Position numbers and translations under genes: made by a program
In this document: piece after piece, positions 43,408-51,220 of the stretch
How positions within the stretch are numbered: position 1 is the stretch's first letter
Layout: each line of letters begins with the position of its first letter
NCBI GenBank assembly: GCA_037129695.1
Contig: JBAXUL010000007.1
Span: forward strand, 8,780 to 72,779
DNA: 64,000 nucleotides
Direction of reading: 5' to 3'
Source of the DNA: CAINVV01 sp037129695
GTDB taxonomy: Bacteria > Bacteroidota > Bacteroidia > Bacteroidales > Prolixibacteraceae
Notes under the pieces: model-generated
Told to the model about the DNA's origin: nothing
Databases searched by the model: none
Seen by the model: only the letters and a program-made list of their open reading frames with translations

Positions 43408-44517
43408 GTGAAATCCGGTCATTATAAAAAAATATTTGTTTCAATTGGGATTTTATCTCTTGTTTCTCTGGTTGTTCTGGCACTTCTGATTCTTTTCATG
43501 GATACACCACCCATGGATGATTTTAAGAAATGCAATGAAATAATGACCCAGGCCAAGAAAATAAATGCTGATATTTATGCTCCGGAATACTACCAGGCTG
43601 CTGAGACAAATTATAAATATGCATTCATAGAAGTTAAGCGGCAGAATGAAAAATTGTTCTTTCAGCGCAAATATTCAAAAGCCAGAGAGTTGATCGTTCT
43701 CGCCATTCTAAAGGCAGAACTGGCCCAGAATGCATCAGGCACCAACAAAGACACACAAAAGGCAAGGTTTCTGAAAGAGACAGAATTGCTCAGAAAAAAG
43801 CTCGATAGTTACCACGATTTCTTCATTAAACTTCCACTTCGTATTCAGACCCGTAAAGATTATGAGTTTGGAAAACTCTCCGTAGAAGAGAGTCTCAACG
43901 CCTTTGAGAAGGGTGATGTCAGTAAGGCAAATCAGAAATTAAATGAAGGCAAGGCACGCATCAGTTACGCGGATGCGGAAGTAAATGCTCACCTGAAGGA
44001 GTATTTTGCCCAGTTTTCAAAATGGCAGAAATGGGTGGCATCAACCATCGCCACTTCAGCGAATACAAAATCATATGCACTGGTGATCGACAAGATCAAA
44101 CACAAGGGATTTTTATATTTTGGCGGAAAACTCAACAAGGAATATGATGTTGAGTTTGGAAAAAATTGGATAGGGGATAAGCAGTATGCCGGTGATAATG
44201 CTACTCCTGAAGGTAGATATATGGTTACACGAAAAGCCAGAGATTCAGGGTACTACAAAGCTATGTTGCTGAATTATCCGAACGAGGAGGATCGTGCCAA
44301 TTATGCAGCTAGAAGAAGAAGCGGACAAATTCCCAAAAGCAGAGGCATTGGAGGATTGATTGAGATTCATGGCAATGGCGGCAAAGGTGTTGATTGGACA
44401 AAGGGCTGCGTCGCTTTAACAGATGATAAAATTGATGAACTGTTTAGCAAGTTATCCGTCGGATCTCCAGTCACAATTGTTGGGTCAACCGTTTCATTAT
44501 CAGATCTTTTAAATTAA
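43408..44517 (+). CDS. L,D-transpeptidase (YkuD) with N-terminal DUF4398-like domain
   Basis: Membrane-anchored periplasmic enzyme expected to form 3-3 peptidoglycan crosslinks or attach proteins to peptidoglycan. 369 residues from GTG 43408. The frame is open for a further 26 codons upstream with a strongly basic sequence (KTKKTAKPRSKKASSRAKPK) but has no ATG there, so the true start is unsettled. Membrane helix about 10-31; helical domain 38-180 homologous to the preceding lipoprotein; YkuD domain about 222-365 with His321 in EIHGNGG and catalytic Cys334 in WTKGCVALTDD. Starts a three-gene unit. Confidence 0.9.
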   Translation: MKSGHYKKIFVSIGILSLVSLVVLALLILFMDTPPMDDFKKCNEIMTQAKKINADIYAPEYYQAAETNYKYAFIEVKRQNEKLFFQRKYSKARELIVLAILKAELAQNASGTNKDTQKARFLKETELLRKKLDSYHDFFIKLPLRIQTRKDYEFGKLSVEESLNAFEKGDVSKANQKLNEGKARISYADAEVNAHLKEYFAQFSKWQKWVASTIATSANTKSYALVIDKIKHKGFLYFGGKLNKEYDVEFGKNWIGDKQYAGDNATPEGRYMVTRKARDSGYYKAMLLNYPNEEDRANYAARRRSGQIPKSRGIGGLIEIHGNGGKGVDWTKGCVALTDDKIDELFSKLSVGSPVTIVGSTVSLSDLLN

Positions 44518-44532
44518 TTATCTTTATCAACC

Positions 44533-45222
44533 ATGGAAACTGAAGATAAAAGCTGGTTTAGAAAATATGCACCCTGGATCATTCCTTTCCTGTTGTGCTT
44601 CCTGATCGCTACCATTATATTAAATACTCCTCAAATTCAGAATGGTGCCTTCCTGGTAAAATCATGGTTTACCGGTATTAATCTTACAAGCAGTTCAAAT
44701 GCCGGAAGCATTGGAAAACAAATCCAAACAAGCAAATCCAATCTGTCTGCACTCCAGGTTAAACTTGCCGACTTGCTTCCGGATAAGCCTTACATTATCG
44801 TCAATACGACAGATAATCGTTTTGAGCTCCGTAACTCGAAAGATACAATTCGAACAGGAGTTTGCTCGACAGGAAAAGATGTGCTATTGATAGGTACCAA
44901 AGGGAAAAAATGGCTTTTCAAGACACCTAAAGGAATGTTTTCGGTGTTGCTCAAACGAAAGGATGCCCCCTGGATCAAACCTGATTGGGCCTATATTGAA
45001 GAAGGTGTAAAACCACCTTCTGCACGTTCTGAGGATCGTATTGAGTATGGGTCATTGGGAAAGTATCAGATATCCATCGGAGACAATTACATGCTGCATG
45101 GAACATTGTATAAGCGTTTTCTTGGCTTACCTGTTACCCATGGTTGTGTCCGATTAGGGGATGAAGACCTCGAAGTCATCTTTAATACCTTGGAAAAAGG
45201 GTCTAAAGTTTTTATTTTTTAA
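44533..45222 (+). CDS. L,D-transpeptidase (YkuD), membrane anchored
   Basis: 229 residues. One N-terminal membrane helix (about 14-32, WIIPFLLCFLIATIIL), then a short linker and the YkuD domain (about 85-229). Active-site residues: His189 in MLHGTLY, and His203-Gly-Cys205-Val-Arg in PVTHGCVRLGDEDLE, the canonical catalytic cysteine motif. TPKGMFSVLLKRKDAPW is the usual substrate-side strand region. It begins 15 nt after the first transpeptidase and is followed at 9 nt by a membrane protein. Two such enzymes in tandem suggest different acceptors, for example crosslinking and protein attachment. Confidence 0.92.
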   Translation: METEDKSWFRKYAPWIIPFLLCFLIATIILNTPQIQNGAFLVKSWFTGINLTSSSNAGSIGKQIQTSKSNLSALQVKLADLLPDKPYIIVNTTDNRFELRNSKDTIRTGVCSTGKDVLLIGTKGKKWLFKTPKGMFSVLLKRKDAPWIKPDWAYIEEGVKPPSARSEDRIEYGSLGKYQISIGDNYMLHGTLYKRFLGLPVTHGCVRLGDEDLEVIFNTLEKGSKVFIF

Positions 45223-45231
45223 ACTGTCAAT

Positions 45232-46119
45232 ATGGCGAAGAAAACACTTTTCTGGTCAATAACCTTATTCTTGATTTTAATTGTTGTCTATATTATGACA
45301 ACCACTGTTATAATGCCTGTGGTGACCAGGAATCCGATACTCGATACAACAATTTCCAAAGTAAAGGATAAGGTTGAAAAAAGTGCGAAAAAACCTGAGA
45401 AGCTAGAAATTCAGGACAAAAAATCTGCTAAAGGCGAGAAGGTCAGCAAGAAATCAGATCCCAAAGACCAAGCGCAAGTTATAGATGAAAAAGTCATTAC
45501 AGGTAGCCAGGGAGATCAGTTAACTCTCTTTGAATCAAAGAAAACAGAATATCTGCTGAGGTCACGATACAATCTGGCATGCGAAGATTCTATGTATCTG
45601 GTACTCGATTTGGTAGAAAAAATTGCCTGTATCGAATTGAAAGGTGTTCCTCTTCATAAGAGTAAAATCTTTGATTTTACAGTGAGCAATTCGATCAGTC
45701 TGTTTCATACTGAGCAACTTCTTCATTGGATAGGTCAGCCTTTTATCTTAAAAAACGCCATTTCTACGATCGCCAGAGTACCTATCGCAGTTGTAAATGC
45801 ACCTAAAGACACCATCGAAGCCAACTCTAATACTGTTTTACCGTCTGCTCCTGTGAGGGAAGATGTTTATTTAATTCTTAATTTTGACCGTAACTTGCAA
45901 TTGATTATTCAACAAGAAGAACTAAGTGAAGGAAAATCGAGAATCGACAGCTTAAAACAGAGTTACAAGAAAAAGGAAATAGACAAGACGATTTCATCAC
46001 TTATGACCTTTAAACGGGAATTAGTTTTGCCTCAAATTGTGATTACACTCAAAAAATCTGATGCGACCATTCTTTTCAGAGCTCTTCCTTTAAAGCCTAA
46101 GATGGTAATCCGTATGTAG
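45232..46119 (+). CDS. Membrane-anchored protein of unknown function in the L,D-transpeptidase operon
   Basis: 295 residues. A single N-terminal membrane helix (about 6-30) is followed by a Lys/Glu/Asp-rich, probably disordered linker (about 42-95), then a globular part (about 100-295) with VLDLVEKIACIELKGVPLHKSKIFDF and a C-terminal PQIVITLKKSDATILFRALP. No catalytic motif recognised. Like its two upstream neighbours it should face the periplasm, so it is a candidate accessory or regulator of the transpeptidases. It converges on the helicase gene with a 6-bp gap. Confidence 0.83.
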   Translation: MAKKTLFWSITLFLILIVVYIMTTTVIMPVVTRNPILDTTISKVKDKVEKSAKKPEKLEIQDKKSAKGEKVSKKSDPKDQAQVIDEKVITGSQGDQLTLFESKKTEYLLRSRYNLACEDSMYLVLDLVEKIACIELKGVPLHKSKIFDFTVSNSISLFHTEQLLHWIGQPFILKNAISTIARVPIAVVNAPKDTIEANSNTVLPSAPVREDVYLILNFDRNLQLIIQQEELSEGKSRIDSLKQSYKKKEIDKTISSLMTFKRELVLPQIVITLKKSDATILFRALPLKPKMVIRM

Positions 46120-46125
46120 CGATTA

Positions 46126-47451
46126 CTAGTTGGCAATTTCAATTTTTACTTTTTTATTTTTGAGCTTTTCTTCCCGAAGAAGTGAAACAATTTTCCTTAT
46201 TTTGGATTGAGGAACAGCGGCAAAAGATTCGAAATCAAGAACATTAATCATTCCAACCTCTTCTTTATTCAATCCGCCTTTTTGCAGGAGTAGCCCAACA
46301 ATATCCGTTTTGCTGATTTTATCCTTCTTGCCTGCACCGAAGTAAAGTGTAGAAAAGAAAGGCGCTTTCAATTGTAGTTTATTCTCGGGAAGTTCCATTT
46401 CGACGCAGTAATCCGGAACATAAGCCGGTCTCTTTTCTTCTGCTGAGAGCAATATCCATACTGTACCTTCGTTTTCCATCCTGGCAGTACGTCCGTTTCT
46501 GTGCACAAATACCGTGTCATTGGGAGCTGCCTGGTAATGAATGATATTGTTGACACCTGCAATATCCAGACCCCGGGATGCCAGGTCAGTGGTAACGAGT
46601 ACCTGTGTACTTCCATTCCTGAATTTAATCAGCGCCCTTTCCCGCCTGGGTTGTTCATGTCCTCCATGATAGGTGTCGTGGCTGATATTGTTCTCATTGA
46701 GCAATAAACTGATCCTCTCAACAGCCTCCCTGTGATTGCAGAATACTAGTGTTAATCCGTCATTGATATGACCAAGTAATTTCAATAGTAAACTCAGTTT
46801 GTCTTTCTCAACCGACCGAAGCAGATTGATCTCCAATCCGGCAGGTTTGGAACTGTCGCTGTAATCAAGAATGGTTGGATTTTTAATGTGGCCAATATCG
46901 GGCTCAGAATCCGATTTTGTTGCAGATGTCAGTATCAGCAACTCCGGATCGGCAAAATGCTTTAAAATCGCCTTAATTTCCCTTTCAAATCCAAATTCAA
47001 GTGACTTGTCATACTCGTCCAGGATCAGAACAGAGATTGTTTCCGGATTCACATTCCCCTTTTCAAGGTGGTAACTGATTCGACCAGGGGTTCCTATCAG
47101 CAATGTAGGTGCTTCATTCAGGTTGTTGAGTTCAGTCTTGATCTTGTGACCTCCATAACAAGCCGAAACCTTGAGTCCTGTTCCCATGGATTTGAAGACT
47201 TGTTCAATCTGCAGCGCAAGTTCCCTGGAAGGTACCAGTATTAGGGCGCGTATACCGGGTTGTAGAATATCTGCACGTTCCAGCAAAGGCAACAAAAAAG
47301 CGACTGTCTTTCCTGAACCGGTAGGTGAAAATAGACGAACCTGCCTTGCCTTAGCGCATACTTTCAGCATCTCCGTCTGCATGGCATTGAGTGATTCAAA
47401 CCCCAGATTTTTGACCGTCCTGGAAATAACGGCTGATTGTTTGGAAACCAT
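46126..47451 (-). CDS. dbpA: DEAD-box RNA helicase, DbpA-like
   Basis: ATP-dependent RNA helicase, probably for large ribosomal subunit maturation. 441 residues from ATG 47451; an upstream in-frame start at 47475 is less likely. Motifs: Q-motif region FESLNAMQTEML, Walker A SPTGSGKT, motif Ib TPGRI, motif II ILDEYD (Tyr in place of Ala of DEAD), motif III TSATKSD, motif V TDLASRGLDIAGV, motif VI HRNGRTARM. The C-terminal about 70 residues (DIVGLLLQKGGLNKEEVGMI, FAAVPQSKIRKIV) match the DbpA RNA-binding domain that recognises 23S rRNA hairpin 92. Confidence 0.9.
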   Translation of the reverse strand: MVSKQSAVISRTVKNLGFESLNAMQTEMLKVCAKARQVRLFSPTGSGKTVAFLLPLLERADILQPGIRALILVPSRELALQIEQVFKSMGTGLKVSACYGGHKIKTELNNLNEAPTLLIGTPGRISYHLEKGNVNPETISVLILDEYDKSLEFGFEREIKAILKHFADPELLILTSATKSDSEPDIGHIKNPTILDYSDSSKPAGLEINLLRSVEKDKLSLLLKLLGHINDGLTLVFCNHREAVERISLLLNENNISHDTYHGGHEQPRRERALIKFRNGSTQVLVTTDLASRGLDIAGVNNIIHYQAAPNDTVFVHRNGRTARMENEGTVWILLSAEEKRPAYVPDYCVEMELPENKLQLKAPFFSTLYFGAGKKDKISKTDIVGLLLQKGGLNKEEVGMINVLDFESFAAVPQSKIRKIVSLLREEKLKNKKVKIEIAN

Positions 47452-47790
47452 AATATAAATTGTTGGAAAAGTCAACTCGGATTTTCGATTTCAGGCACAA
47501 ATTCCTGATAGCCCTAAATCTCCTATTTCAAAATTGAGATAGGCAAATCCAAAATAGTGTAATGTTGATATTGTCTGAAAACAAAATAAAAAAGAGGGAT
47601 CCTAATGGAGCCCTCTTAAATGTTTTAATAAGCTTTGGAACGATACTGCTTATGTTTGGATTATCTCAGTGATCTGCTTCAATTCCGATTAATTATCAGG
47701 CTGTTTAAGTCAAGATATAATTTTTCATACACGAACTCAGCACAAAAATAGTTCAAACTGTAGCCTGAAAGCTACTACACGTCCGACTGC
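47452..47790. other. Intergenic region with terminator of the RRM gene
   Basis: 339 bp between two minus-strand genes. It holds the terminator at 47581-47617 and a 170-nt 3' untranslated stretch of the RRM gene. I found no exact -7 element for the helicase gene and no small ORF worth listing. Confidence 0.6.
47581..47617 (-). terminator. Intrinsic terminator of the RRM protein gene
   Basis: Read on the minus strand, AAGAGGG-C-TCC, loop ATTA, GGA-T-CCCTCTT form a stem with one internal mismatch (47617-47592), followed by TTTTTATTTTG. It lies about 170 nt after the RRM gene stop. Confidence 0.75.
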
Positions 47791-48213
47791 TTAATAACTA
47801 GACCTGCGACCGGTACCTCTGTCACCGCCGCCACGGTTGAAACCACCACGATCACCACCGCCACGGTTGAAACCGCCACGATCGCCACCACGATTGAAAC
47901 CACCACCGCCGCCGCCGCCACGGTTGAAACCACCACCGCCGCCACCGCTTGGACGTCTTGTGCCGTCTTTAGGTTTTTCGATGGACTCGTTTACAACGAT
48001 TGTACGACCGTCAACTTCTGCACCGTTTAATTCCTCAATGGCTTTTTGAGCCTCTTCTGCATTCGGCATTTCAATAAAGCCGAAACCTTTACTCCTTCCG
48101 GAGAATTTGTCAGTAATAATTCTGGCTGAAGTTACTTCACCGTACTCCTCGAAAAATCCTTTTAATTCTGCCTCCTCCAAGCTAAATGGAAGGCTACCTA
48201 CGAAAATGTTCAT
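47791..48213 (-). CDS. RRM RNA-binding protein with glycine-rich tail
   Basis: Single-stranded RNA-binding protein of 140 residues. The RRM (2-78) has RNP2 IFVGSL (3-8) and RNP1 KGFGFIEM (42-49). From about residue 90 the tail is made of repeated GG(D)RGGFNRGG units, as in plant and cyanobacterial glycine-rich RNA-binding proteins, often linked to cold adaptation. A TATTTTTG box lies about 60 nt upstream. It is common in Bacteroidetes genomes; targets unknown. Confidence 0.94.
   Translation of the reverse strand: MNIFVGSLPFSLEEAELKGFFEEYGEVTSARIITDKFSGRSKGFGFIEMPNAEEAQKAIEELNGAEVDGRTIVVNESIEKPKDGTRRPSGGGGGGFNRGGGGGGGFNRGGDRGGFNRGGGDRGGFNRGGGDRGTGRRSSY
47821..47950. repeat. Internal tandem repeats encoding the Gly-rich tail
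   Basis: Imperfect direct repeats of about 27-30 bp (core CCACGGTTGAAACC on the plus strand) encode FNRGGG-type units. They are coding repeats prone to copy-number change, not a CRISPR array. Confidence 0.75.
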
Positions 48214-48272
48214 AATTTTAAAACCTTATTTAATTGTAAATAATCCGATGTAAAGGTAGTTATATTTTAATT

Positions 48273-48280
48273 CAAAAATA
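48273..48280 (-). promoter_or_regulatory. -7 element of the RRM gene
   Basis: Minus-strand TATTTTTG fits TAnnTTTG; the predicted start near 48267 leaves a leader of about 54 nt before ATG 48213, long enough for cold-responsive structure, though none is evident. Confidence 0.45.
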
Positions 48281-48418
48281 TATTTGCATTTATTTTTATT
48301 TACTGCCTAATATTCACATTTACAGCGCGATACAAATTATTGTCAGGCTACTTCCATATATTTATTGTAGACAGGGTCGCAATAAATGGATATCTGCACT
48401 TATTTGAGAACCAGATTT

Positions 48419-51052
48419 TTAGTGCACGGCAATTCGGTAGGAGAGTTTTACCATGAGGGTATTGTTCGGTTTTTCACCACCATAAAGTCCATCAAGGTTA
48501 TGCGAAAGGTCAAAACCACCAGTAGTCGTTTCGTACCGACGATTTTGCGACCATACCAGATAGAATACTGATCCCGGCATATATTCCCATCTCAATACCA
48601 GATTGGATAAAAATTCATTGAAATTGAAATTTGGGTTTTCAAACCGGTAATCGGGTTTTCCATCGCGGTTCTCATCCACCTGGAAATAATTGTCTTTGTC
48701 AGCTGTTGAAATTTGCTGAGCGTCATATATATGATAGCGATTGGCATATTCTGTATCCCTGGATTTGGTGACCATCTTGATTTGGTTGTAATTTCCGGAA
48801 GAAAGATAGGGTTGTCCCCAATATTGGATTGTCAGGTTGGGAGTAAGGTTGACATTGATTCGCATTGAAAAGGACAGAATAGTCTGATCAAGCGATCCCA
48901 GAATATACTTTTTATCGTTGCCGTGAGCGACCTCTGCCACATATTGCAATTCACTTAAGTTCCTGACGTAGGCCGGTTCGAATGAAAATTCAAGAGTGTT
49001 AAGGGGCTGGTATCGGATGATCGGCGAATACTGATCTGAAGAACCGGAGCCGAAATCTTGTCTGACATGAACACCCTGGTATTTGAAGGACAATTTTTTT
49101 CGATTATCAGATTCTACAAAATACCAGAACGATTTGGTCCCGGGCATCGTCATCATTGGTCCGCCGCGCAATTGTGATGCTGACAGGGATTCTGAATCTA
49201 TATTCAAGCCGGAATGAATGGCCCACTGATTTTTAAACTGAACATGCCCGTTGAAATTACCTCCAAGCAACAGATGTTCACCAAAATAGTTCCATGCGTT
49301 CCACTGATTGATATTTAGATTGGCTGACCTCATGATGCCATGGGGTTTGGTGAATTTATACCCGCTCCAGAAAACTTCAATGATCTCATCCGTTGAACGC
49401 AGGTATCCTATGTCATTCAATTCAAGCCCGGGCGACTTCCACATGGTGGCCAGCATACAGTTCAGGTTCCCGCCAATTTTGGTCAGTTGCATGTTGCCAC
49501 CGGTTCCTGTTAAGGAGGTAAGATTGGAATTGTAATGAAAATAGCCGGCATCAGGCCTTTGGAATAGGTGGGTGGATGAGGTTTGAGTTTCAGTTAAAGC
49601 CTCCTTGCTGCCTTTTACGTTGCTGAAAATGGTATTGAGTTGAAACAGCCAGTTTTTCTTATCAAAATATTGCTTGAAGTCCACTCCTGCAGACCGTGCG
49701 CTTTTGTGTAAGGTGGATTGCAGTGGATCTGTCTCAAGTAAGCGGTCTGTACTCGTACCCAAAAATCCGATGATGGTGTTGCCTTTGTTGATGTCTTTTT
49801 GCAATCTGCCAACAAAATAATTGGTCAATGGTTCAACCTGTTCTGACCTCGCAATACCATTCGAATCGATCTGAGCATTTTCGCGAGCGCCAAGACTTTC
49901 AATGATTCCTACCGACCACCCTTTCGATGTCTTGCCGGTTAGCTTGGCTGCACCAATGATTCTGGTAAAATTCGGTATTTTGGCATACGCTCCATCAGCC
50001 AGGTCTAGTGAATACTGAGGTTTTCTTCCAATCCTTCTCGAGTAGAACATCTGTTCGGTCGAAAGATCCCCATCACCAAAACCTACCGGGAAGCGGGTAA
50101 TGTTGTTTCCTTCAATGAAGAATGGTCTTTTTTCGATGAAAAACGTTTCGTAACCGGTCAGGTTTACCTGCGACGGATCAGCCTCTACCTGTCCGAAATC
50201 CGGATTCACAGTAAAATCCAGCGTCAGATTGTTGGTAACACCGATTTTACCGTCTATTCCCGCGCTCAATTTTGTATCGGATCCATCCGCAAACTTGTTG
50301 TTTTCCTCTTTTGGGTAGGTATTGATTCCTGCAGTAGTGTATGGTGTGATGTCAAATTGCTTTTGGGGCACTATTTCGCCATTGAATGCCAATTCGCCGT
50401 AAAGGTGAGTGAATCCAGACGAGTTTCTGGGTATCGGCTGCCACAAGGAAACTTCATTTTTCCTGAAAAGAAGCCGAAGGACATCCAGCCCCCAAACTTC
50501 GCGTGAATTTTTCTCAAATCGAAGTTGGGTAAGGGGAATTTTCATTTCAGCTGACCAGCCCCAACTTTGTATCTTTGTCTTGACATACCATATCGGATCC
50601 CAGGTTAGGTCTTCCACAACTCCATCCTCCGAAAAAATCTCATCTGTTTTCACACCGGAAGCAGAAACGAAAAAACCGAAAGCCGTCCTTAGGTCGTGGT
50701 AACTGTCAAAAAAGATGCCAACCATATCGCCATCCACTTTGTCCCTTCTCGATAACCTGCTGACAATGCTGTCGGGGGATGAGTCTATAGCTTTGATGGC
50801 CACATAAATGAACTCGTTGTCGAATAAAATCCGAAATTTTGTTTCATGGGTTGGATTGGAATTTTCATATGGTTCTCGCTGAATAAACCCCGATTCCCAT
50901 TTGCCATCCCACTCTGAATCAGTTAGGTTTCCGTCAATCACTATCGTTGAATTGCACTTTTCGGCCAGGTACAATTTTTTAGGAGATTCTTTTGCGGACA
51001 ATAAAAAAGGTATTAGTGCCAGCGTAAAAAGGGCAAGTATTAATAGTTTCAT
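48419..51052 (-). CDS. DUF5916-like outer-membrane protein with N-terminal CBM9-like domain
   Basis: 877 residues with signal peptide (about 1-20). Residues 25-220 resemble a family 9 carbohydrate-binding domain (IVIDGNLTDSEWDGKWES, FDNEFIYVAIKAID, VGIFFDSYHD). The remainder has many alternating beta strands and aromatic residues (for example LTLDFTVNPDFGQVEADPSQ, FFIEKRPFFIEGNN) and ends with a strand-like LMVKLSYRIAVH, consistent with an outer-membrane barrel. The arrangement and the EADPSQVNLT and FFIEG segments match DUF5916 proteins of Bacteroidetes. The substrate is not known. It is a single gene, convergent with nothing close and divergent from ffh. Confidence 0.87.
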   Translation of the reverse strand: MKLLILALFTLALIPFLLSAKESPKKLYLAEKCNSTIVIDGNLTDSEWDGKWESGFIQREPYENSNPTHETKFRILFDNEFIYVAIKAIDSSPDSIVSRLSRRDKVDGDMVGIFFDSYHDLRTAFGFFVSASGVKTDEIFSEDGVVEDLTWDPIWYVKTKIQSWGWSAEMKIPLTQLRFEKNSREVWGLDVLRLLFRKNEVSLWQPIPRNSSGFTHLYGELAFNGEIVPQKQFDITPYTTAGINTYPKEENNKFADGSDTKLSAGIDGKIGVTNNLTLDFTVNPDFGQVEADPSQVNLTGYETFFIEKRPFFIEGNNITRFPVGFGDGDLSTEQMFYSRRIGRKPQYSLDLADGAYAKIPNFTRIIGAAKLTGKTSKGWSVGIIESLGARENAQIDSNGIARSEQVEPLTNYFVGRLQKDINKGNTIIGFLGTSTDRLLETDPLQSTLHKSARSAGVDFKQYFDKKNWLFQLNTIFSNVKGSKEALTETQTSSTHLFQRPDAGYFHYNSNLTSLTGTGGNMQLTKIGGNLNCMLATMWKSPGLELNDIGYLRSTDEIIEVFWSGYKFTKPHGIMRSANLNINQWNAWNYFGEHLLLGGNFNGHVQFKNQWAIHSGLNIDSESLSASQLRGGPMMTMPGTKSFWYFVESDNRKKLSFKYQGVHVRQDFGSGSSDQYSPIIRYQPLNTLEFSFEPAYVRNLSELQYVAEVAHGNDKKYILGSLDQTILSFSMRINVNLTPNLTIQYWGQPYLSSGNYNQIKMVTKSRDTEYANRYHIYDAQQISTADKDNYFQVDENRDGKPDYRFENPNFNFNEFLSNLVLRWEYMPGSVFYLVWSQNRRYETTTGGFDLSHNLDGLYGGEKPNNTLMVKLSYRIAVH

Positions 51053-51184
51053 GGAAGGAAAAACGAAGTTTTAATAATGACAATATGACGACTGAACCAA
51101 TCAAACGTTACAAGGCTTGTAGTTTAATTTGAACTTAAAGACAAAAAAAACAGCATCCGGGTCTTAACTTTTTTTTTTTTCATG

Positions 51185-51192
51185 TAAGTTTG
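51185..51192 (+). promoter_or_regulatory. -7 element of ffh
   Basis: TAAGTTTG matches TAnnTTTG; the predicted start near 51199 lies 22 nt before ATG 51221. A long T tract (51170-51180) occupies the spacer. Confidence 0.6.
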
Positions 51193-51220
51193 TACGCTTT
51201 TTAAAAAAAGAACTGAAATT

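Noticed and set aside
43308..43411. Small ORF starting at ATG 43308 as leader of the transpeptidase operon
   Set aside because: The 34-codon frame is highly basic with no pattern and only overlaps the GTG start by chance in an A-rich stretch.
47821..47950. Regularly spaced direct repeats resembling a CRISPR array
   Set aside because: The repeats are in frame with the RRM gene, encode its Gly-rich tail and have no unique spacers or cas genes nearby.
47837..48049. Pro-rich ORF of 70 codons on the plus strand
   Set aside because: It is the antisense shadow of the Gly/Arg-rich repeats of the RRM gene; its proline runs simply mirror GGN codons.
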